DNA of 64,000 nucleotides from the NCBI GenBank assembly GCA_022616555.1, contig JAKEEG010000056.1, positions 1-64,000 of the forward strand. The letters are read 5' to 3'. The notes beneath the pieces are model-generated. The model saw nothing but the letters and a program-made list of their open reading frames with translations, was not told where the DNA came from and searched no databases. Below are positions 42,405 through 51,349 of this stretch, one piece after another; position 1 is the first letter of the stretch; every line of letters starts with the position of its first letter. The position numbers and the translations under genes are program-made. The stretch comes from Ignavibacteriota bacterium. Lineage in GTDB: Bacteria; Bacteroidota; Ignavibacteria; UBA10030.

Positions 42405-42995
42405 TTAGGTGCTTTCTTTAACGAGTTCGAGATTCACGGTGATTTTCACCTTATCGCCCGCCACGAGCCCACCTGCCTCCGTTGCCATATTCCACTTCAA
42501 CCCGAAGTCAAAGCGATTGATTTCCGTCGTTGCCTTCCACCCTGAGCGTGTCCCCATCCGTGGGTCACTGATAGTGCCAAGAATCTCCGCGTCAAATGTC
42601 ACGGGCTTCGTAATATTCCGGATGGTAAGGTCGCCGGAAATTTTGTACTTGTTCTCGCCGACCTTTTCAAACTTCGTGCTGACGAATTTCATTTCGGGAA
42701 ATTTTTCGGCATTGAAGAAATCGTCGGACTTTAAATGTCCGTCGCGCCGTTCGTTCTCCGTGTTGATACTGCCCGTTTTAATAACAGCGCTTACAGTGGC
42801 GTCCGACCAGTCGTCTTTTTTCGATGCCACCGTGACATCCCACTCCTTGAAATTTCCCACCACTTCGGAAATCACCAAATGGCGAACGGCAAACGCGACG
42901 TTGGAATGTGCTTTATCGGTACTCCACCCGCCTTGCGCCATCGCCGTCGATGCCGCTATCCCTGCTACTAGCAAGGCAAACACAATGCGCTTCAT
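42405..42995 (-). CDS. YceI-family lipid-binding protein
   Basis: A 196-aa periplasmic lipocalin-like protein. Signal peptide MKRIVFALLVAGIAASTAMAQ. The YceI domain starts GGWSTDKAHSNVAFAVRHLVISEVVGNFKEWDVTV and contains DDFFNAEKFPEMKFVSTKFE and GDLTIRNITKPVTFDAEIL. Family members bind polyisoprenoids such as ubiquinone precursors. It ends the likely stress-related minus-strand run behind MarR, pirin, thioredoxin and the VOC enzyme, though there is a 41-bp gap before it. Confidence 0.92.
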   Translation of the reverse strand: MKRIVFALLVAGIAASTAMAQGGWSTDKAHSNVAFAVRHLVISEVVGNFKEWDVTVASKKDDWSDATVSAVIKTGSINTENERRDGHLKSDDFFNAEKFPEMKFVSTKFEKVGENKYKISGDLTIRNITKPVTFDAEILGTISDPRMGTRSGWKATTEINRFDFGLKWNMATEAGGLVAGDKVKITVNLELVKEST

Positions 42996-43036
42996 GATAT
43001 TTCTCCTTCTTTAAGGTTGAACATGATGTGAATGAG

Positions 43037-43915
43037 TTACTGGCTTCCAACAACTACCTCAACAACAATTCCATCGTCATCTCTCGCACGAATGACTCCG
43101 TTCCGGTTTTCAACCAGTGCACCCGCATCACTCAGATGTTTCGCGAGCGTGTCTCCAAAACCGATTTCCGGCACTCGAATGCGGAGCGATGCTAAACCGA
43201 GCGTGTCGCCTTGAGCCGGAGCGGACCCGCGGCTGTTCCAGATATTCAAGCCGATATGGTGGTGATATCCGCCCGCTGCGACAAACAGCGCGCCCGGATA
43301 TGATTTCTGGGTGATGTCAAACCCAAGCGCACCATGATAAAACCGCTCGGCTTTCTGCAAGTCAGATACTTGCAGGTGTATGTGCCCGATACGCGTCTCA
43401 GGATGAATACCTGCCCACTCCCTGGTATCGCTGTCGAGTTCGGCAAGCAGATTATCGAGATTCAACTCCGCGGTCATCATTGCTAGTCCATTGCTGTCAA
43501 ATTTCCATTGCTCGCGTGGACGGTCGGCATACAACTCGACGCCGTTGCCTTCGGGATCGGCGAGATAGATCGCCTCACTCACTCCGTGGTCGGAGAATCC
43601 CTGAAACCTGTACCGCTCTTCGTATAACCGTTTGAATGCACGGGCAAGTTCCTTGCGACTTGGATAGAGAATAGCCGTGTGGAATAACCCGGGCGTTCGC
43701 CAGGACCGCGGCTTGGCGCCAGGATGCTCAGTTAATACGACTTGCGCAGAAGCCTTCCCAGAGGCTGAAAGCAATGCCGTTTTCCCCTCATGCCGCACTT
43801 CGTTGAACCCAAGCAAGTCCCGGTAAAACTTCAGCGACTCCTCCAGCGAGCTGACGCGCAAATGCACGCTCTCAATGTGCGTTTGTGCCGGGAGCGTGAA
43901 TATTCCGTTGTTCAC
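43037..43915 (-). CDS. Two-domain VOC dioxygenase (CatE-like)
   Basis: About 292 aa with two glyoxalase/VOC modules. Module 1 begins HIESVHLRVSSLEESLKFYRDLLGF and contains DPEGNGVELYADRP. Module 2 begins IGHIHLQVSDLQKAERFYHGALGF and contains YHHHIGLNIWNSRG. The His/Glu positions fit catechol 2,3-dioxygenase (CatE/MhqE-like). The track start lies in the thioredoxin gene. I prefer GTG 43915 (VNNGIFTLPAQTHIE), with a GGGAG ribosome site 11 bp after the thioredoxin stop. Confidence 0.85.
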   Translation of the reverse strand: MNNGIFTLPAQTHIESVHLRVSSLEESLKFYRDLLGFNEVRHEGKTALLSASGKASAQVVLTEHPGAKPRSWRTPGLFHTAILYPSRKELARAFKRLYEERYRFQGFSDHGVSEAIYLADPEGNGVELYADRPREQWKFDSNGLAMMTAELNLDNLLAELDSDTREWAGIHPETRIGHIHLQVSDLQKAERFYHGALGFDITQKSYPGALFVAAGGYHHHIGLNIWNSRGSAPAQGDTLGLASLRIRVPEIGFGDTLAKHLSDAGALVENRNGVIRARDDDGIVVEVVVGSQ

Positions 43916-43925
43916 TGAGATCTCC

Positions 43926-44261
43926 CTACGCAACAACCATGTGCCGCGAATCCTCAATGCGGCGCTTCAACTCATCCTTCGGCATGTAGCCGATAATTCT
44001 ATTGACGGGCTTTCCGTTGCGGAAGACTATCAGCGTCGGGATGCTGCGGACACTGAATGCCATCGCTGTGGAGGGGTTTTCGTCCACGTCCAGCTTGGTG
44101 AATTTCACTTCGCCCTTATACTCAGCCGAAAGCTCGTCCAAAATAGGAGCGATGAGGCGGCAGGGCCCGCACCATTCAGCCCAAAAATCGACCAGCGTTA
44201 GCGTGTTGCTTTCAACGACTTCTTTCTTAAATGTATCGTCAGTGATGTGAATCGGTTTCAT
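43926..44261 (-). CDS. trxA: Thioredoxin
   Basis: A 111-aa thioredoxin with the redox centre WCGPCR (Cys31/Cys34) in FWAEWCGPCRLIAPILDELSAEY and the cis-Pro loop VRSIPTLIVFRNGK. No signal peptide, so it is cytoplasmic. It lies between pirin and the VOC dioxygenase in one minus-strand run, suggesting thiol/quinone stress response. ATG at 44261. Confidence 0.95.
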   Translation of the reverse strand: MKPIHITDDTFKKEVVESNTLTLVDFWAEWCGPCRLIAPILDELSAEYKGEVKFTKLDVDENPSTAMAFSVRSIPTLIVFRNGKPVNRIIGYMPKDELKRRIEDSRHMVVA

Positions 44262-44288
44262 GGTGTTATCCTTTCTTAGCTTTTATAG

Positions 44289-45158
44289 CTAAACAGTAAT
44301 CGTTCCAAATTTCCCTTCTTGGTAATCCAATATTGTTTGCCGGATCTCGCCTTGAGTATTCATCACAAAAGGCCCGTATGTTGCAACCGGTTCGTTGAGC
44401 GGCTCGCCGCCAAGGACAATGATGTCGGCAGGCTGGTCTTGCATTGCAGAGAGTAGCACAGACTCTCCATCATTCTTAAACAGTGCCAACTCTCCAAGTA
44501 TGAGCGGTTTCTGCTCGGCGCCGACACTTCCCGAGCCTGCCATCCCGTAGGCAAAAGCGTTAAACGTATTCGGAACGGGAATCTCGATACTCTTGCCGGC
44601 AGGGAGATGCACATGATAAAACAACACCGGCGTAAACGTTTTGACGGATGATTTTTTGCCCTGAAATTCCCCGGCAAGAATTTTCACTCTTGCACCTTCG
44701 GGCGTTTCCACCGTCGGGATATCCTCTGCTTTCACAGGTGAAAGCGTTGGCGGCGTCATCTTATGAGCGCGTGGGAGATTCAGCCAAATTTGAAAACCGT
44801 GCACCGTACCGCCACGCTGACGGAAATCCTCCTCGTACAATTCCGAATGCAGAATCCCTGACCCGGTCACCATCCAATCAAGGTCGCCCGGACCCACGAG
44901 CACTTTGTTCCCAACGGAGTCTTTGTGCTCGATATAGCCATCCAGCAAGTACGTGATGGCAATAAACCCGCGGTGCGGGTGTTCCGGAACGCCCTCGCCG
45001 CCGTTCGGATCGAGAGGCTGGGGACCGAAATGGTCGAGCAGCAAGAACGGGTCGATCATTTGGATGTCGTTCAACGGCAGAGGTCGCCGCACTCGGAAAC
45101 CCGGCGCGACTTCCACTTTAACGCTTTGGACAACTTTTTCAACTGTGCGTGTGTTCAT
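44289..45158 (-). CDS. Pirin-family cupin protein
   Basis: A 289-aa pirin. The N-terminal cupin carries the metal site PHRGFIAITYLLDGYIEHKDSVGN (His, His, His) preceded by DPFLLLDHFGP. The second cupin-like half is LFYHVHLPAGKSIEIPVPNTFNAFAYGMAGSGSVG. Bacterial pirins show quercetin dioxygenase activity or act as redox sensors. It follows MarR after 134 bp containing a C-rich repeat. Confidence 0.93.
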   Translation of the reverse strand: MNTRTVEKVVQSVKVEVAPGFRVRRPLPLNDIQMIDPFLLLDHFGPQPLDPNGGEGVPEHPHRGFIAITYLLDGYIEHKDSVGNKVLVGPGDLDWMVTGSGILHSELYEEDFRQRGGTVHGFQIWLNLPRAHKMTPPTLSPVKAEDIPTVETPEGARVKILAGEFQGKKSSVKTFTPVLFYHVHLPAGKSIEIPVPNTFNAFAYGMAGSGSVGAEQKPLILGELALFKNDGESVLLSAMQDQPADIIVLGGEPLNEPVATYGPFVMNTQGEIRQTILDYQEGKFGTITV

Positions 45159-45170
45159 ATCATTTCCCTG

Positions 45171-45265
45171 TTTGAGACCTCTCCCTGTCCCTCTCCTAAC
45201 AGAAGAGGGAACAAAGTCCCTTCCCCTCTTAGTGGAAGGTAAGGATGGGGGGTCTGCTTTTTTAG
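45171..45265. repeat. C-rich/G-rich repeat block between MarR and pirin
   Basis: CTCCCTGTCCCTCTCC..GAGAGGGA-like and CCCCTCTTAGTGG..GGATGGGG segments of the dispersed C-rich family, placed between the MarR stop and the pirin start. It may influence transcription within the run. Confidence 0.45.
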
Positions 45266-45292
45266 CTTTAAATCTCCGCGAATTAAAAAACG

Positions 45293-45751
45293 CTATAATC
45301 TTTTTTGCAGCGACATCCCTAATTTTTTCGACAACCTGCCGAGCTCATCTTGCTCCTCTTCCGTCAGCACTGAGGCAAGGTCGGCAACACATTGCGCATG
45401 CTGGACGAAAATCTCGTCGAACAGCCTTTTCCCTTTTTTCGTCAACTGTACGAGCACAACCCTGCGGTCTTCGGTGCTGGGAATGCGCTCGACCAATTCT
45501 TCTTTCTCCAAATTATCCACCACGACTGTCATGTTACCGCCGCTGACGAGCTGCTTCTTGCACAGCTCGCCGAGCGTGAGGGGACCGAGGTGCCCGAGCG
45601 TTTCCAACGCTCCGAATTGCGCTTGCGTCACGCCATAGCGCCGGATATCCTCGTCCGTTAACTGACCGAACGTCGCCGCGGCGCGGGCGAGCTTCACCCA
45701 CATGCTCAGCGCTTTATCGGCTTTCTTGCCGTATTGTTTTGTCGTTTTCAT
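45293..45751 (-). CDS. MarR-family regulator
   Basis: A 152-aa MarR protein with winged helix VTQAQFGALETLGHLGPLTLGELCKKQLVSGGNMTVVVDNLEKEELVERIPSTEDRRVVLVQLTKKG. Cys in LCKK is a possible redox sensor as in some MhqR/OhrR relatives. It heads a run with pirin, thioredoxin, a CatE-like dioxygenase and YceI, a set matching quinone or electrophile detoxification. A TTCAAAT-N7-ATTTGAA operator lies 16 bp before its start. Confidence 0.92.
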   Translation of the reverse strand: MKTTKQYGKKADKALSMWVKLARAAATFGQLTDEDIRRYGVTQAQFGALETLGHLGPLTLGELCKKQLVSGGNMTVVVDNLEKEELVERIPSTEDRRVVLVQLTKKGKRLFDEIFVQHAQCVADLASVLTEEEQDELGRLSKKLGMSLQKRL

Positions 45752-45766
45752 GGGTTTCTGAATTAC

Positions 45767-45787
45767 TTCAAATTTAAACTATTTGAA
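45767..45787. promoter_or_regulatory. MarR-type operator candidate
   Basis: TTCAAAT (45767-45773) and ATTTGAA (45781-45787) form a 7-7-7 inverted repeat directly upstream of the MarR start codon (45751). Spacing and A+T richness fit MhqR/MarR operators. Autorepression is inferred. Confidence 0.55.
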
Positions 45788-45851
45788 TTGAAATTAAGTT
45801 CCCTCAAAATCCACAAGTTGGTAACATACTGCTAAACTATTGATTTTATTG

Positions 45852-48800
45852 CTACTTAAGGAGGCCTTGGAGGAATGCTTTCGCCGACGAAATTACCTTA
45901 GCCGTCTCGGTATCACGCTCTAGCGTGGCATGCAACCGCAGGCGCTTGTTGTCTTGCTTAAGCTGCGGTTTATAGGATTTGAGGCTTTGTGTTTTAGCCA
46001 TGATAGATTGAAAGGACGAGTCCTCGCCATCCTTGCCATAGAACCACTCCTCTTCCGTCGAAGGAAAATCCAGCACGAGAAGATTTCCGCGTAGATCCAC
46101 TTTCGTGCATCCAAGCTGCCGCGCGAGGATTTTCAACTCAACGGTCGCGAACATATTTTCGACTTCCTCCGGGTACTCCCCAAACCGATCTCGCATCTCA
46201 TCGCGCATGGATTGTATTTCCGCGTCCGTTTCTATCTTATAGAGTCGCCGGTAAATATCCAGACGCTCTGCATCTGACTCGATGTAAAAATCCGGAATGA
46301 ACGCTTCTATATCTGTCTCAATAATTGTTTCTGCTTTTGACGGCTTACCATCTGTTTTCTGCTCCGTAAATACTTCGCTGAATTCCTTCTCCTTCAACTC
46401 CGCTACGGCTTCTTCGACAATCTTTTGATAAAGCTCAAATCCCATTTCAATAATAAACCCGGACTGCTCCGCGCCCAGCAAATTGCCCGCGCCGCGGATT
46501 TCCAGGTCGCGCATCGCCAGGTTAAATCCAGACCCAAGCTCCGTAAATTCCTGCAATGCTTGTAAACGCCTGAGCGTGGGCCGCGGCAGTACAGAAAGCG
46601 GCGGCGTGAGCAAATACGCGTACGCTTGCTCGTTCGACCGCCCTACGCGCCCGCGAAGCTGATACAGCTCAGCTAACCCAAACCGGTCCGCTCGGTTAAT
46701 AATGATGGTATTGACGCTGGGAATGTCGATACCGGATTCGATGATCTTCGTGCATATCAGGACGTCGTACTTCTTTTCAAGGAATGCCATCATCGTCGCT
46801 TCGAGCTCGTGGCCTTTCATTTGTCCGTGGGCGACGTGGAACCGCGCCTCGGGCACATGCTCTTCCAGCATCCGTTGAATATCCTCAATGCTCTGTATGC
46901 GGTCGTGTACGAAATACACCTGCCCGCCGCGGCGCATTTCTCGGAGAATAGCTTCGCGAATGAGCTTCATCTCGAACTGCGCTATCTCAGTCTGGATGGG
47001 TCTCCGGTTGCGAGGCGGCGTGTTGATAAGCGATAGATCCCGCGCACCCATCAGCGAAAAATGCAGCGTGCGGGGAATCGGCGTAGCGGTAAGCGTCAGC
47101 GTATCCACGTTGGCGCGCATCTGCCGCAGCTTCTCTTTGGCGGAAACGCCGAAGCGCTGCTCCTCGTCGATCACCAGCAGCCCGATGTCCTTAAACTGCA
47201 CATCCTTTGAGAGCAGTCTGTGAGTGCCGATGATAACGTCAACCTTGCCGTCCTTTAAGTGCTCCAGCACCGATGTCTGTTCCTTCTTCGCTCTAAACCT
47301 GTGCAAAGCTTCGATTTTCACGGAATACCGCCCCAGCCGGTCAAGGAATGTATTATAGTGCTGCTGCGCCAGGATGGTTGTCGGCACCAACACACCGACC
47401 TGCTTTCCGCTCAATACTGCCTTAAACGCGGCGCGGACGGCGACCTCCGTCTTGCCGAAACCGACGTCCCCACACACCAGCCTGTCCATCGGTGAAGGCT
47501 GCTCCATATCCTGCTTTACTTGCAAAGTCGCCTGCGCCTGGTCGGGGGTATCTTCATACATGAATGACGCTTCCATTTCCTTCTGCCAGTGCGTATCGGG
47601 CGCGAACGCGAATCCCAGCTCCATCTTGCGCCGCGCGTACAGCGCAATGAGCTTGCGGGCAATGTCTTTGACACGCTTTTTGGCTTTCTCTTTTAACCGG
47701 TCCCATTGCGGCGCACCTAACTTGGTAAGTGTTGGCACGTGCCCCTCGCGTGAGGAATACTTCTGCACGCGGTTGACGTAATTCAGGTTGACGTAGAGCG
47801 CATCGCCGTCCAGATAGAGGACCTTCATCACTTCCTGCTCAGCGCCGCGAACCTTGATTTTCTCCAGCCCGGAAAATTTTCCCACGCCGTAATCGACGTG
47901 CACAACAAAATCGCCGCGGCGAAGCTGGCTCAGCTCCTTCTGCGTGATGCCTTTGAACCTCGTCCTCTTCGCAATGGCTTGCCGCTTCAGTCTGCCAAAA
48001 ATTTCGTGCTCAGTGAGCACCACGATGTTTGCGGCGGGATAGGTGAAGCCAGCATGCACAGCATCGGTGAAGAGCGTGTAGCGCAGCTCGAAGTTCGACC
48101 TTCGCGCTTCGTCGTTCTGCAGTTCTTCGTTTGGCGCTGTCTGCTCCTCATCAAACAATTCTTTTAGCCGTCGCTCCTCTTCCTGCGTGTCGCAGGCAAT
48201 GAGTACTTCGTATTTCATCTCGTTTAGATCGCGTATGCGTTGGACGGCAAGCTTGATGTTTCCGTTCAAACTCGCCTGCGCTGTGGAAGAGAATCGAATC
48301 GCATCGGTAAATTCAAATGACGAATGTACCACGCGCGCGAAACGGTTGACGGCGCTCCCAACCTCCTCCCATGAACTCCGCTCGCCGCCGAATTTATGAA
48401 ACTCATCAACTTCTTTTTGGAGTAGAGCGGGTTCGTCCAACAAGAGTATAGCATCGTTCTTCAGATAATCAAAGAGCGATACGTGCGGCGTTTCGGCATG
48501 TCCTCCTTGCGCGCTTGATCCAAAGCCCGGCACCCAAAAACCTGGTAAAATGTGCGCGGCTTCGAGCCGCCGGATTGAGCGCTGTGAGAGCGCGTCGAAC
48601 TCGCGAATCGATTCAACGGAGTCGCCCCAGAACTCGACGCGCACGGGATTATCGCCGATGAACGGAAACACATCCACGATGCCGCCGCGCACCGCAAAAT
48701 CCCCGTACCCTTCGACGAACTCTTTACGCTCGAAACCAAGCTCAACGAGTTTCGCGAGAAACGGCTCGAACGGCTGCTCGCTACCTGCCCGCACCTGCAT

Positions 48801-49220
48801 GCTCTGCCGCTTAAACAACTCCGGCTGAGGCACGCTACTCGCTATCCCTTCCGCAGACGCCACAACGAGACACGGCTTGCCCTCCCCGAGCGCACGTAGT
48901 GTTTCGACCATCGCAATCGACGTGCTCACGTCGAGCGCTTCGGAGTGGTGGCTTCCGTCGTATACCGCAAGGCGCACGGCGTCTTCTCCAAGCAATAACG
49001 CGCAATCATCCCGTACTCGCTCGGCTTTTTCCTCGTCGGTAACGATCACCACCAGCTGTGAACGGCACTGTTCAAAAACAGACGCCGCGACAAACGCCAG
49101 CAGCGAACCGCTCACACCGCTGAGGTGAATCGGCACATTGTTGGTAATACCCTTCAACTGTTCGGATAACAGTTGTAACGGCTCAGACCGAAATATTTTT
49201 TGCTTGAGCTGACGTATCAT
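45852..49220 (-). CDS. mfd: Transcription-repair coupling factor Mfd
   Basis: A 1122-aa Mfd that removes stalled RNA polymerase and recruits UvrA. Domain order is the UvrB-like homology region (DNALLLG-type N-part to VRVEFWGDSVESIREFD), the CarD-like polymerase interaction domain (LRRGDFVVHVDYGVGKFSGLEKI), the RecG-like motor (CGDVGFGKTEVAVRAAF Walker A, DEEQRFGV motif II, LTATPIPRTLH, QLRGRVGRS) and the TRCF C-terminal domain (EEQ..LDIYRRLYKIE). The track start at 49328 adds a non-conserved leader. ATG 49220 (MIRQLKQKIF) is preferred. Divergent from the DUF6588 gene. Confidence 0.95.
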   Translation of the reverse strand: MIRQLKQKIFRSEPLQLLSEQLKGITNNVPIHLSGVSGSLLAFVAASVFEQCRSQLVVIVTDEEKAERVRDDCALLLGEDAVRLAVYDGSHHSEALDVSTSIAMVETLRALGEGKPCLVVASAEGIASSVPQPELFKRQSMQVRAGSEQPFEPFLAKLVELGFERKEFVEGYGDFAVRGGIVDVFPFIGDNPVRVEFWGDSVESIREFDALSQRSIRRLEAAHILPGFWVPGFGSSAQGGHAETPHVSLFDYLKNDAILLLDEPALLQKEVDEFHKFGGERSSWEEVGSAVNRFARVVHSSFEFTDAIRFSSTAQASLNGNIKLAVQRIRDLNEMKYEVLIACDTQEEERRLKELFDEEQTAPNEELQNDEARRSNFELRYTLFTDAVHAGFTYPAANIVVLTEHEIFGRLKRQAIAKRTRFKGITQKELSQLRRGDFVVHVDYGVGKFSGLEKIKVRGAEQEVMKVLYLDGDALYVNLNYVNRVQKYSSREGHVPTLTKLGAPQWDRLKEKAKKRVKDIARKLIALYARRKMELGFAFAPDTHWQKEMEASFMYEDTPDQAQATLQVKQDMEQPSPMDRLVCGDVGFGKTEVAVRAAFKAVLSGKQVGVLVPTTILAQQHYNTFLDRLGRYSVKIEALHRFRAKKEQTSVLEHLKDGKVDVIIGTHRLLSKDVQFKDIGLLVIDEEQRFGVSAKEKLRQMRANVDTLTLTATPIPRTLHFSLMGARDLSLINTPPRNRRPIQTEIAQFEMKLIREAILREMRRGGQVYFVHDRIQSIEDIQRMLEEHVPEARFHVAHGQMKGHELEATMMAFLEKKYDVLICTKIIESGIDIPSVNTIIINRADRFGLAELYQLRGRVGRSNEQAYAYLLTPPLSVLPRPTLRRLQALQEFTELGSGFNLAMRDLEIRGAGNLLGAEQSGFIIEMGFELYQKIVEEAVAELKEKEFSEVFTEQKTDGKPSKAETIIETDIEAFIPDFYIESDAERLDIYRRLYKIETDAEIQSMRDEMRDRFGEYPEEVENMFATVELKILARQLGCTKVDLRGNLLVLDFPSTEEEWFYGKDGEDSSFQSIMAKTQSLKSYKPQLKQDNKRLRLHATLERDTETAKVISSAKAFLQGLLK

Positions 49221-49575
49221 ATTTAACTCAAATCTCCAATCCCAAATCCGGGGGCATTGAGCATGGGGAAAACAGCCCACCCCTCCCGCGAAGAGTTTCG
49301 TCAACTCTCCCCAGGAAGGGTCGTTCAAAAATAACTTATTTGTGGGGCGGCTGTGGGAATCGACCTACCCGCCGTCCCCTATTGAGACAACAATAAATTA
49401 CTGGAAAATTCCCCTATTCGCAACTTCCTGTAAATGTGATAGGCGTCAGCTTAGCGTCTTGCATTAAAGCACTTCATTCTCCATATTCATCGGTCACGTT
49501 GAGACCGATCGCACCGTAAGCAGTTCGGCTTCATTGCACCGTTTGTAACACGTTCACTTCCCCGGGAGGTTTTTC

Positions 49576-50727
49576 ATGTACAGCAGAACCCTTGTTCTAC
49601 TCGCTGCACTCGTATTGCTCGCGTTGCCGCTTGCGGCCCAAGAGCAAAATAACGGAGAGAATGGAGACGGAGAAAATCTCCAGGAGACACTCGGGCGGCT
49701 TTCACTCGACCTTGCGAAAGGATACGTCGGCCCGGTGGTCTCTGGCTTCGGCTCCGATTTGAACGCCGGTTGGTTCCGCCGCTCGCCCAGACCCACGTAC
49801 TTTGAATTCAATCTTGAGTTCGGTCTTGTGGCGATGGCCACAGTTTTCAAAGATGAGCACAAACATTTCAGTGCGGACGGAATCTTCCAGTTCGATTCCT
49901 CGCAAGCGGATAAACTCGTTTCGGAGACCATTGACTCGGAATACAGCAACCTGCCTCAAAACTATAGAGACGATGCTCGAAGAAAAATCATCGACCTGAT
50001 CCGTGGAAAAGATTTTACTGTCGGCGTCTCCGGCGCAACGATCATCGGCTCGAAAGACGACAGCATACGGGTGCGGTTCGGCGGTGGACAATTCACATTC
50101 CAAGACCAATTCGGGCAACAGCAAACAGTGACGATCCCGGATACGAGCCTCGCGCTGCCGGTCGGCGGATTGTTGGAAGACGCAAAGATCTTCGGCCGAC
50201 AAATGGTTCCTCTCGCCGCGCCTCAGGTCACGTTTGGAACGATCTTCGGAACAAATATATCCCTCCGGTACTTGCCGGAAGTTAAACTGAATGACGAGAT
50301 CGGCAAAACAAAATACGTTGGCTGGGGAATACAGCACAATCCAATGGTGTGGTTCGGAGAGGACTTCCTCCCACTCGATGTCTCTGTCAACTTCTACACG
50401 CAGACGCTGAGTGTCGGGTCATTGTTCGAAGCTAAAGCCACCACCTGGGGGGCGAGCGCCAGCAAACAACTGGGATGGAGCGCGCTCAACCTGACACCGT
50501 ATGTCGGGTTCATGTTTGAAAGTTCCACGCTGAAATTTTCCTACGACTACGAGCTTGATACACCAACGGGGCCGGTTCCGCAGAACGTCACCTTTGAAAT
50601 CGACGGAGAAAATTCATCTCGCCTCACGATGGGGATGAATGTCAAGCTGCTCTTCATCAACATTAATGCCGACTATAATATCGGTAAGTATAACTCTTTT
50701 ACCGCAGGCATGATGCTGAGTTTGTGA
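49576..50727 (+). CDS. DUF6588-family envelope protein
   Basis: A 383-aa exported protein. The signal peptide MYSRTLVLLAALVLLALPLAAQ precedes LGRLSLDLAKGYVGPVVSGFGSDLNAGWF, a signature I associate with DUF6588 proteins of Ignavibacteria and Bacteroidota. Repeated amphipathic strands (YVGWGIQHNPMVWFG, VSVNFYTQTLSVGSLFEAKATTWGASASKQLG, FTAGMMLSL at the end) and a C-terminal hydrophobic Leu suggest an outer-membrane beta-barrel. Function unknown. It has its own terminator. Confidence 0.85.
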   Translation: MYSRTLVLLAALVLLALPLAAQEQNNGENGDGENLQETLGRLSLDLAKGYVGPVVSGFGSDLNAGWFRRSPRPTYFEFNLEFGLVAMATVFKDEHKHFSADGIFQFDSSQADKLVSETIDSEYSNLPQNYRDDARRKIIDLIRGKDFTVGVSGATIIGSKDDSIRVRFGGGQFTFQDQFGQQQTVTIPDTSLALPVGGLLEDAKIFGRQMVPLAAPQVTFGTIFGTNISLRYLPEVKLNDEIGKTKYVGWGIQHNPMVWFGEDFLPLDVSVNFYTQTLSVGSLFEAKATTWGASASKQLGWSALNLTPYVGFMFESSTLKFSYDYELDTPTGPVPQNVTFEIDGENSSRLTMGMNVKLLFININADYNIGKYNSFTAGMMLSL

Positions 50728-50777
50728 TAAAGCAAAATACAGTCATTGTCGACGGTCTCCCGACCGAGACCAACACG

Positions 50778-50808
50778 GGGCGTTCTCATGAACGCCCTTC
50801 TTTTTTTA
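50778..50808 (+). terminator. Rho-independent terminator of the DUF6588 gene
   Basis: Perfect eight-base stem GGGCGTTC/GAACGCCC (50778-50785 and 50790-50797) with a TCAT loop and a TTCTTTTTTT tail, 50 bp past the stop codon. Confidence 0.88.
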
Positions 50809-50931
50809 TCCTCATCCCAGCGTATCCACTGTTGTATCGCTTTTCGCTCACATCTCATATCCCCTTAAAACCAGTTCATTTTCTTAATGTTTCCAGTGAT
50901 TTTACATTTTCAAATTTTATTTATTTTTTAC

Positions 50932-50960
50932 TTGACAATGTAATTTTACTATATTATATT
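50932..50960 (+). promoter_or_regulatory. Consensus sigma70 promoter without a protein gene
   Basis: TTGACA (50932-50937), 17-bp spacer, TATATT (50955-50960). No coding sequence with a ribosome site follows for almost 700 bp. It stands directly before the structured segment 50993-51248. Confidence 0.75.
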
Positions 50961-50966
50961 AATATA

Positions 50967-51248
50967 CATTAAATAAATAACATTGATTCTGACGGATTAC
51001 GCAAACGCTCGTACCCAGAACGGCCACCTGGGTTTTTCTGCGTATTCCGGACAAATCCGCGCAACATCATCCTTTGCAAAGGCGTCCCTCTCAGGGTCCT
51101 CTGTAGGGGCCTACGACACGTGGCATAGCGCTACGGGCTCTGGACTCTCTGGGTCCGACAGGCGGTAGCAACACTCTCCGCCGCGTCGCGCCGAGTGAAT
51201 TTATTTGTCGTCAACTTCTTCTTAGCCTCGGTGCGACGCCTTTTGCTT
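50967..51248 (+). ncRNA. Candidate structured non-coding RNA
   Basis: A roughly 280-nt transcript is predicted between the promoter at 50932 and a terminator-like hairpin. Stem 1: CGGATTACGCA (50993-51003) pairs with TGCGTATTCCG (51039-51049) with one mismatch and encloses the hairpin ACCCAG/CTGGGT (51013-51018/51028-51033). The middle part contains several further G+C-rich short inverted repeats. The 3' stem is 13 bp (51183-51195 with 51227-51239, one G-U) followed by CTTTTGCTT. The segment is G+C-rich inside an A+T-rich gap. No tmRNA, 6S, SRP or RNase P motif is recognised. It could instead be an eroded insertion-sequence remnant. Confidence 0.5.
51183..51248 (+). terminator. Terminator-like 13-bp stem at the 3' end of the candidate RNA
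   Basis: GCGTCGCGCCGAG (51183-51195) pairs with CTCGGTGCGACGC (51227-51239), 31-nt loop, then CTTTTGCTT. The long loop is unusual for a plain terminator, so it may also be a functional domain. Confidence 0.5.
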
Positions 51249-51349
51249 AGGATATTGAATAAAGTAAGGAAGAAACAAAGCAGCAGTAAACAGCAAGTAT
51301 GAAGTAGTTGAGTAACGACAAATACCGATAATGAGGCACGCGGGATGCT

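Noticed and set aside
49221-49575. Possible gene or strong promoter between mfd and the DUF6588 gene
   Set aside because: Only the extension of the mfd frame and weak -10/-35-like words are present; nothing supported.
50983-51168. 61-aa ORF inside the candidate RNA
   Set aside because: Starts with TTG, has no ribosome site and overlaps the strongest stem; coding is unlikely.
50967-51248. tmRNA, 6S RNA, SRP RNA or RNase P RNA
   Set aside because: No tRNA-like 3' end with CCA, no RNase P core, no SRP apical loop and no closing stem joining both ends were found.
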